Origin: Paraburkholderia sp. CNPSo 3272
GTDB lineage: Bacteria > Pseudomonadota > Gammaproteobacteria > Burkholderiales > Burkholderiaceae
Direction of reading: 5' to 3'
DNA length: 64,000 nt
Assembly: GCF_024206495.1 (NCBI RefSeq)
Contig: NZ_JAMBPQ010000007.1
Location: 186,001 to 250,000, forward strand
The position numbers and the translations under genes were made by a program. Below are positions 58,370-64,000 of the stretch, piece by piece. The stretch's first letter is position 1; every line of letters begins with the position of its first letter. A model generated the notes under the pieces. That model saw only the letters and a program-made list of their open reading frames with translations, made no database searches and was not told the origin of the DNA.

Positions 58370-58504
58370 TTGATACTCCGGTGATTGAGGCGGCGCCTTC
58401 GGCTCGCGCGGCTTGCGCTGCGTGGGAGGGCGCCGCCTTCGTGACGGGTTCGGATCCGCGTGGTGGCTGGGCTGCGGGGGCGCTGCGCGTCTCGCGTGAC
58501 AAAT

Positions 58505-58552
58505 GTGACACAAGCGGTGACACAAGCGTTGACACAAGCGTTGACACAAGCG
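58505..58552. repeat. Four tandem 12-base repeats upstream of fumC
   Basis: GTGACACAAGCG twice (58505, 58517), then TTGACACAAGCG twice (58529, 58541). They lie 136-183 bases upstream of the fumC start, between fumC and the end of the phospholipase D gene. Confidence 0.9.
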
Positions 58553-58643
58553 GCTTCGCGGCTGGCTCGACGGCGGACGGTACGACGCAAATTAAGCGTT
58601 CTACGTTTTGCGCGCCCGATAGCGATGTGCGCTCAAAGCCGTT

Positions 58644-60278
58644 TCAAAGCTGGCTATCGACCGGCAAGAGCAAGAATAGCCCGGTTAGGACATTTCTGTA
58701 GAAACCCGCACCAGGGTCGAGGTCGTAGGTGCGGATCATGCCGTTCTCCTCGTCTGTCCAGACGAGCGCCGAGTTGACCGTGGTGCCTTTGAGCAGCGCC
58801 AGTTGTTCGGGCGTCGCGAGCGTCACGCGGTAGCTCACCTGCGGCGAGGTCGCCCGCTTGAACAGGTCGGCGACTTCATGCGCGATCGGCGGACTCTCGA
58901 TGGTGAGCGCAAGCTCCGTGTTCAGGCGCGCCGAGCGCGGATCGAGATTGAGCGAGCCGATCACGAGCGTGCTGTCGTCGATCACGTAAGCCTTGGCGTG
59001 CAGGCTCGCGCGCGAGCGCGAACCGACCACGCCGAAGCGCCGCTCGTCGTCGGGCCCTTCCTGCTGCGGCTTGAACTCGTAGAGCTCGGTGCCGCCCTCG
59101 AGCAGTGGAACGCGGTAGGGGCTGTAGCCGGCCTGCACCGCCACGGCGTCGGTAGCGGCGAGCGAATTGGTGAGGATCGCCACGCGTACGCCGTGCGAGG
59201 TGAGCGCACGGATGGTCTGCACGCCCGCGTCGTGCGGCACGAAGTACGGCGAGAATACGAGCACGCTGCTGTGCGCCTGATGGATGCGATCGAGCAGCGC
59301 GCGCATGGCGTCGCCCAACTCGCCTTTTTCGTTGCCCGCGATCTTGCCGGGCGAGTCGGCCACGAAGGCCCATTTCGCCCAGACGAGCCCGAGCGCGTTG
59401 CCCGTGATCTGCTGCGCGAGCGGCGTCGCGTTGAGCGGCTTGGCGTTGTAGGGTTCGGCGCTCTCGTGCCAGTGGCGGCGCAGGTCGTCGCGTGCGGCGT
59501 CGAGATCGTGTGCGTCGAACTTCTGATGATTGAGCACGCTCAAGGGGTAGGAGATCGAACTGTTCCAGTACTCGTCGAAACTTGCCGAGACGCTTTGCGC
59601 GACCGGGCCTGCTGTGAGCACATCGAGGTCGCGGAAGTCGATCGTCGGGCTTGCGTTGAAGTACTCGTCGCCGAGATTGCGGCCGCCGACGATCGCCATC
59701 TCGTTGTCGACGATCGTCGCCTTGTTGTGCATGCGGCGCGTGAACTGGTCGACGTTCGTGAAGAAGTTGCGCGTGCGCAGGTACATCGATTCGCTCGTGC
59801 TGCCGTACGGATTGAACACGCGGATCTGGATGTTCGGATGGCTATTGAGGGCGGCCATCAGGCGGTCGACGTCGTGAAAATTCAGGTCGTCGACCAGCAT
59901 GCGCACGCGTACGCCGCGATCGGCCGCATAGAGCGCCGAGCCGAGCAGGAGCTTGCCGGTGGTGTCCTCGTTGGCGATGTAGTACTGCATGTCGAGCGTT
60001 TTCGTCGCCGCGCGCGCGAGCGCGATGCGCATCTGCAGCGAGTCGGTGCCGGTGGCGAGCAGGCGAAAGCCCGATTCGCCCGGGTGAGCGGCAACGGGTG
60101 CGGCGAGCGCGGCGCCCAGCGGCGTGGCGCTGGCTTGCTGGGCCGGCAGCGCCGCGCTCGTCTCACGCGGATAGTCCGTGGCGGGCGGGCGCGTCGCGCA
60201 GCCGGCGACCAGCGCGAGGCAGACGAGCGCGAAGAAGGCTCGAAACGGGGCTTGCAACGGCGCGCGGCGCAAGGTCAT
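58644..60278 (-). CDS. Phospholipase D-family lipoprotein, cardiolipin synthase C-like
   Basis: A 544-residue protein with a lipoprotein signal (LALVAGC, Cys27 or so) and two HKD sites: RRMHNKATIVDN and SLHAKAYVIDDSTLVIGSLNLD. Two-domain HKD enzymes of this layout include ClsC, which makes cardiolipin from phosphatidylglycerol and phosphatidylethanolamine. MTLRRAP at 60278 is the best start; the frame is open to 60377. Confidence 0.87.
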   Translation of the reverse strand: MTLRRAPLQAPFRAFFALVCLALVAGCATRPPATDYPRETSAALPAQQASATPLGAALAAPVAAHPGESGFRLLATGTDSLQMRIALARAATKTLDMQYYIANEDTTGKLLLGSALYAADRGVRVRMLVDDLNFHDVDRLMAALNSHPNIQIRVFNPYGSTSESMYLRTRNFFTNVDQFTRRMHNKATIVDNEMAIVGGRNLGDEYFNASPTIDFRDLDVLTAGPVAQSVSASFDEYWNSSISYPLSVLNHQKFDAHDLDAARDDLRRHWHESAEPYNAKPLNATPLAQQITGNALGLVWAKWAFVADSPGKIAGNEKGELGDAMRALLDRIHQAHSSVLVFSPYFVPHDAGVQTIRALTSHGVRVAILTNSLAATDAVAVQAGYSPYRVPLLEGGTELYEFKPQQEGPDDERRFGVVGSRSRASLHAKAYVIDDSTLVIGSLNLDPRSARLNTELALTIESPPIAHEVADLFKRATSPQVSYRVTLATPEQLALLKGTTVNSALVWTDEENGMIRTYDLDPGAGFYRNVLTGLFLLLPVDSQL

Positions 60279-60512
60279 GTATTGCGTAACGGCTTCGGAT
60301 CGGGCGGGATGCGCGGGCAAACGGATTCTCCATGGCGGCGCGCCGCATGATGGTTCGTTTTCATTGCACGGCTTCACGAAGATTCTACGGGAAGCGGCAC
60401 GTCTCGCATGCGGCCGCGGATACGTTGCGTTTGCAATTTCCGGGCCGCACGCAACCGACGATTGAGCGCGGGCGCAAACGTCCCAGTCGCTTGCGCCCGG
60501 CCGCCGCGTCGA

Positions 60513-61475
60513 TCAAACGCGCCCGGTCGACGCGTTCGCAGCGCCTTGCGCATCGCGCGTGCTGCCGCGCGCCGGCTTGCCGGCCCAGTAGCCGGCGAGC
60601 ACCGAGCCCGAGAGGTTGTGCCACACCGAGAAGAGCGCGCCGGGCAGGGCGGCGAGCGGCGAGAAGTAGAGCTTGCCGAGAGTCGCGGCGAGGCCCGAGT
60701 TCTGCATCCCCGCCTCGATGGCCAGCGTGCGGCATACCGATTCGTCGAAGCCGAGCAGGCGGCCGCCCCAATAGCCGCCGAGCAGGCCGATGCCGTTATG
60801 CAGCACCACGCCGAGCGCGACGAGCGGTCCGACCGTGGCGATGCTCGCGTGCGTGCCGCCCACCACGGCGGCGATGATCGCGAGGATCGACACCATGGAG
60901 GCGAGCGGCAGCACCGGCTCGACGCGGCGCACGAGCGAGCCCGCGAGGCGGTTCACGACGAGGCCGATGACGATCGGCAGGCCGACGATCTGCAGGATGC
61001 TCATGAGCATGCCGCGCACGTCGACGACGATCGAGGCATCGACGTAAAGGCGCGTCAGCAGCGGCGTCGCGAATACGCCGACCAGGGTGGAGAGCGCGCT
61101 GATCGTCACCGAAAGCGCGACGTCGCCGCGTGCGAGATAGATCATCACGTTGGACGCCGTGCCGCTCGCCACACTGCCCACGAGCACCATGCCCGCGGTC
61201 AGATCGGGTGGCATGTGCAGCACCTTGGCGATCGCCCAGGCGGCGAGCGGCATGACGAGGTAATGCAGGAAGATGCCCGCGGCGACCGGCGCGGGCCGCG
61301 TGAAGACGCGCTGGAAGTCGGCGAACGAGAGCGTGACGCCCATCGCCAGCATGATGATCATCAGGAGCGTGGTGACGTGCGGGGCGATCGGCGCGACGAG
61401 GCCAGGATCGAAATAGGCCAGCAGGGAAACGAGGACGGCCCAGAGCGGGAAGAGTCGGGTGATCGGGGCAAGCAT
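60513..61475 (-). CDS. Bile acid:sodium symporter family transporter (PanS/YocS-like)
   Basis: A 320-residue membrane protein with about nine or ten hydrophobic segments. [41 protein letters not shown] and the [14 protein letters not shown] segment are signatures of the BASS family, which carries organic anions such as pantoate or pyruvate with sodium. Substrate unknown. ATG 61475 begins [10 protein letters not shown]. Confidence 0.88.
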   Translation of the reverse strand: MLAPITRLFPLWAVLVSLLAYFDPGLVAPIAPHVTTLLMIIMLAMGVTLSFADFQRVFTRPAPVAAGIFLHYLVMPLAAWAIAKVLHMPPDLTAGMVLVGSVASGTASNVMIYLARGDVALSVTISALSTLVGVFATPLLTRLYVDASIVVDVRGMLMSILQIVGLPIVIGLVVNRLAGSLVRRVEPVLPLASMVSILAIIAAVVGGTHASIATVGPLVALGVVLHNGIGLLGGYWGGRLLGFDESVCRTLAIEAGMQNSGLAATLGKLYFSPLAALPGALFSVWHNLSGSVLAGYWAGKPARGSTRDAQGAANASTGRV

Positions 61476-61573
61476 GAAGGGGTGGTCCGTGAGTGGGTTC
61501 GTTATGCGTTGGCGCACGGCAAGCGGTGCCGGGGTGGCCGGCGGCGCTCACGGGGCGCGGCTGTCTCGTGTGT

Positions 61574-61717
61574 CGACTGGAGTTGGCGCTTTAGCTGTCG
61601 GCCGGAGTTAGTGCTTCAGCACTTACTCCGGGCCCATGCAGAGCACTTACTCCAGTCCCATGCAAAGCTCGACTGGAGTTGGCGCTGTAGCGCCTCGTCC
61701 CGCGCCATGCAGCGCAC
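61574..61717. repeat. REP-like cluster of direct and inverted repeats
   Basis: A 22-base unit (CGACTGGAGTTGGCGCTTTAGC, 61574) recurs at 61670 with one mismatch. Between them an imperfect 26-base palindrome (61604-61629) built from GGAGTTAGTGCT and AGCACTTACTCC, a further AGCACTTACTCC at 61642, and CCATGCA at 61634, 61658 and 61705. The cluster occupies the 346-base gap between the BASS and MATE genes, which holds no gene. Confidence 0.75.
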
Positions 61718-61821
61718 TGTTCTTGCCCTCGTGGGACGGACGCCTTTGGCGGCGTCAGCGCGTATTTTACCCGGTCGAGCCGGTGCGGCCCGGTCGATTA
61801 AGTAAACGCTTCAACTCGCGC

Positions 61822-63231
61822 TCACCCTGCATGGCCCGCCGTGGCGGCGTGAGCCTGCGAGCGCAGGCTCATCCGGTGAAACCGCCACGTCATGAGCACG
61901 GCGACGGTGGTAAGCCCGGCCGCCAGCCCCCACCAGAGTCCGAGCGCACCCAGGCCGAAGCGAAACGCCAGCGCGTAGCCGAGCGGAAAGCCAATGCCCC
62001 AGTAGCCCAGCGTGGCCGCGAGCATCGGCACGCGCGTGTCCTTCAGGCCGCGCAGGCACCCCGAACCGACGGTCTGCGCGCCGTCGACGATCTGGAAGAT
62101 GGCCGCGACGCCTAGCAGCGTGGCGGCGAGCGAGACCGTGTGCGCGTTGGCCGGGTCGTCCAGATGCAGGTAGAGCCCGACGATCCAGTGCGGCGCCAGC
62201 ACCATCACGAGCGCCGAGAGCGACATGAAGCCGACGCCGAGCCCGAGCGCGACGAAGCCCGCATGGCGTGCCGCGCTCGGCACGCCCGCGCCGGACCAGT
62301 AACCCACGCGCACGTTGGCCGCCTGGCCAATCGCGAGCGGCACCATGAACGTGACGGACGCCACGTTCAGGGCGATCTGGTGCGCCGCGAGCGGCGTCTC
62401 GCCGAGCAGGCCCGCGAGCAGGCCGGTGGCGAGAAAGAGCGTCGCTTCGACCGCATAGGTGATCGCAACCGGCCAGCCGATCGTGAAGAGTTCGCCCATC
62501 AGCGGCGCTGTGGGCCGGCGCGCGAGGACGAAACGCTGGTGCGAAGGCCGCAGGTGCAGCAGCGCCATCAGCACGAACGCGGTGAGCCACACGGTGATGG
62601 TCGTCGCCACCGCCGAGCCGAGAAAGCCGAGACGCGGCAGGCCCCAGGCACCGTGGATCAGGCCGAAGTTCAGAAAGCCGTTGATGAACACGCACGCAAC
62701 CGACACCCACAGGAGGCGCCGCGCCGCGCCGATGGCGGGCAGGAACGAGCGCATGAGCCCCACGCCGATGAGGCTGGCGGGCGCGCCCCAGCGCAGCACG
62801 GCCGTGTATTCGCCGATGTGATGCGCGAGCAGCGTCGGCTCCCCGAGGGCGCGCAGGATCGGCTCGGCGAACGAAAGCAGCGCGAACGCCGGCACCGAGA
62901 GCAGCAGGGACAGCGCGAAACCGGTCCAGTAGATGTGCGCCACGTGGCTTTCGTTGTCGGCGCCGCGCGCCTGCGCGACGCTCACGCTCACGGAGGTCAG
63001 CACGCCCTGCAACACGGTCACCACCACGAAGAACATGTTCGCGCCGAGGCCGCCAGCGGCGAGCGCGTCGGCGCCTAGCGAGCCGAGCAGCACCGTGTCG
63101 GTCACGCTCATCGCCATCTGCGAGAGTTGGGCGATCGCGAGCGGCCCGGCGAGGCGCGCGGTATCGGCGGCATGGCGGCGCAGCGTGGGCGGCGCGGAAA
63201 CGGCGCGGCGGGAAAGCGTGGTTCGAGTCAT
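61822..63231 (-). CDS. MATE-family multidrug efflux transporter
   Basis: A 469-residue protein with twelve predicted membrane segments in two halves. LAGPLAIAQLSQMAMSVTDTVLLG at the start and GWPVAITYAVEATLFLATGLLAG at the middle are the matching first helices of the two MATE halves; GLGANMF and AAHQIALNVASVTFMVPLAIGQAA are conserved. It exports cationic drugs using a sodium or proton gradient (NorM-like). A terminator-like hairpin lies directly before its ATG. Confidence 0.92.
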   Translation of the reverse strand: MTRTTLSRRAVSAPPTLRRHAADTARLAGPLAIAQLSQMAMSVTDTVLLGSLGADALAAGGLGANMFFVVVTVLQGVLTSVSVSVAQARGADNESHVAHIYWTGFALSLLLSVPAFALLSFAEPILRALGEPTLLAHHIGEYTAVLRWGAPASLIGVGLMRSFLPAIGAARRLLWVSVACVFINGFLNFGLIHGAWGLPRLGFLGSAVATTITVWLTAFVLMALLHLRPSHQRFVLARRPTAPLMGELFTIGWPVAITYAVEATLFLATGLLAGLLGETPLAAHQIALNVASVTFMVPLAIGQAANVRVGYWSGAGVPSAARHAGFVALGLGVGFMSLSALVMVLAPHWIVGLYLHLDDPANAHTVSLAATLLGVAAIFQIVDGAQTVGSGCLRGLKDTRVPMLAATLGYWGIGFPLGYALAFRFGLGALGLWWGLAAGLTTVAVLMTWRFHRMSLRSQAHAATAGHAG

Positions 63232-63232
63232 G

Positions 63233-63263
63233 AAAAACAAGCGGCGCGAGAAAAGCGCGCCGC
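63233..63263 (-). terminator. Terminator-like hairpin immediately before the MATE gene
   Basis: On the minus strand GCGGCGCG pairs with CGCGCCGC around CTTTTCT and is followed by TTGTTTTT, ending one base from the ATG. It may end the upstream S4-domain transcript or attenuate the MATE gene. Confidence 0.7.
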
Positions 63264-63376
63264 GTGGCAGGGGTCGTCTGTCAAAACTGAAAGCTTATTG
63301 CGAGACAGCGACCTTGTCGATCCCGATGCTCAAATCTGGTGCATCGCTGGCGCCTGCGGGCAAGTTCCGGCAGGGT

Positions 63377-63598
63377 TCACTCGCTCGCCTTGATGGCGAT
63401 GCGCGTGTCGCCGAGCAGCACGGCCTGGCCCGCGCGGATCTTGCACGTCTTGCGCAACTCGACTTCGCCGTCCACCTTCACCGCGCCCGAGGCGACGATC
63501 TGCTTGGCCGAGCCGCCGCTGTCGGCGAGTCCGGTGATCTTCAGGAGGTTGTGCAGTTCGACGTAGTCGCCGGTCAGCGTGAAATCGAGGTTGGGCAT
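63377..63598 (-). CDS. S4-domain RNA-binding protein (YbcJ-like)
   Basis: A 73-residue protein that is almost entirely one S4 domain: YVELHNLLKITGLADSGGSA, IVASGAVKVDGEVELRKTCK, VLLGDTRIAI. Such stand-alone S4 proteins (YbcJ/YaaA type) are thought to act on ribosomal or tRNA substrates; the target is unknown. Confidence 0.87.
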   Translation of the reverse strand: MPNLDFTLTGDYVELHNLLKITGLADSGGSAKQIVASGAVKVDGEVELRKTCKIRAGQAVLLGDTRIAIKASE

Positions 63599-63907
63599 GG
63601 CGGATTCAAATTCGAAAGGCGTGCGGCTAGCGCGCAAAGGATGAGCATCATAAGGGATGGCGGCCTGCCCCAGCGCGTGCCACCGAATTCGTCGCATCCA
63701 AGGGCCAGATGTTATGAATTCGTCAGTAAATGAAACGTTGAGTAACGTCGCGGGACCCCACAGCGAACTTCATACCAAAATGGTTTCACCCCGGATCGAC
63801 AGCGCCGCCCAGTTTTTTCCCAAGGCGGCACCATCGAGCGGGGGCGCGATTGTGGCGGGCTTGCCCCCGCAAAAGTGCCTTCGGAACCATTGCAAAGAGG
63901 ATACGCC
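63599..63907. other. Intergenic region between the S4 gene and the partial secreted-protein gene
   Basis: 309 bases between divergent genes. An inverted repeat GCGGGGGC (63838) with GCCCCCGC (63863) and a looser GCCGCC/GGCGGC pair (near 63804 and 63824) lie in the second half, upstream of the gene at 63908. No coding signal seen. Confidence 0.5.
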
Positions 63908-64000
63908 ATGACCCAGATCGCCAAGCTGCTCACTGCTACCGCCGCTTTTGCCACCGTGACCACTGCCGCCGTATTTGCGCAAGGCGCGTATGCCCAAAAC
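63908..64000 (+). CDS. Exported protein, N-terminal part (runs off window)
   Basis: Thirty-one codons from ATG 63908, preceded by AGAGGA, to the window edge. They form a signal peptide: MTQIAKLLTATAAFATVTTA followed by AVFAQGAYAQN, with likely cleavage after AYA or VFA. The mature protein is outside the window, so no function can be given. Confidence 0.7.
   Translation, partial: MTQIAKLLTATAAFATVTTAAVFAQGAYAQN

Noticed and set aside
58370..58549. Upstream extension of fumC encoding CQRL/CHRL repeats
   Set aside because: It is the translation of the 12-base tandem repeat; the conserved FumC start is at 58369.

Overview
The window is a GC-rich chromosomal segment whose gene content and order (tyrA-aroA-cmk-rpsA-ihfB-lapA-lapB-ugd-hldA-hldD-cysM; rpsP-rimM-trmD-rplS; metNIQ; etfBA; rsgA-orn-darP-pmbA-folA-thyA) suggest the primary chromosome of a Burkholderia/Paraburkholderia-type betaproteobacterium. 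This assignment rests on synteny and protein character read by eye, not on a database search.

Layout. 0-12 kb is a conserved block on the plus strand: the end of tyrA, aroA, cmk, rpsA, ihfB, then envelope genes (lapA, lapB, ugd, hldA, hldD), a ComEA-like protein and cysM. 12-25 kb holds mltB, an HDAC-family deacetylase, an enoyl-CoA hydratase, a lipase-like hydrolase, the metNIQ methionine importer, etfBA with an acyl-CoA dehydrogenase, and dadA divergent from an Lrp-type regulator. 25-39 kb holds a radical SAM protein behind a near-consensus SOS box, a TM2 protein, a sorbosone-dehydrogenase-like protein, the rpsP-rimM-trmD-rplS operon, a Nudix enzyme, a CobD/CbiB-like membrane protein, rsgA with an M48 protease, orn, mog, darP and pmbA. 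50-64 kb has thyA, a FecR/DUF6600 protein, regulators, a thioesterase, fumC, a ClsC-like phospholipase D, a bile-acid-symporter-family transporter, a MATE transporter and an S4 RNA-binding protein.

The accessory part is 39.6-49.9 kb, between folA and thyA. Seven minus-strand genes (47935 down to 41179) all encode exported proteins. They include two proteins with three spaced Asn/Gln/Gly repeats each, an exported C39-family peptidase, and an outer-membrane barrel with an N-terminal coiled coil. Content and order match the fapABCDEF functional-amyloid operon of Pseudomonas, with an extra first gene. The cluster is flanked by two paralogous sigma-54 enhancer-binding proteins (VpsR-type N-terminus, intact GAFTGA), one at the operon's end and one divergent from its start. 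A sigma-54-type -24/-12 element lies just upstream of the first gene, and a perfect 20-bp palindrome lies about 110 bp further upstream, where an enhancer would be expected. My reading is a sigma-54-controlled, Fap-like amyloid secretion locus with its own regulators.

Two further points stand out. A 40-bp perfect palindrome at 25031-25070 contains a LexA-type box at its centre and also looks like a terminator. Several short tandem repeats occur: 14 bp at 6849, 15 bp in a signal-peptide region at 46686, and 12 bp upstream of fumC at 58505. No tRNA, rRNA, CRISPR array, insertion sequence or prophage gene was recognised.
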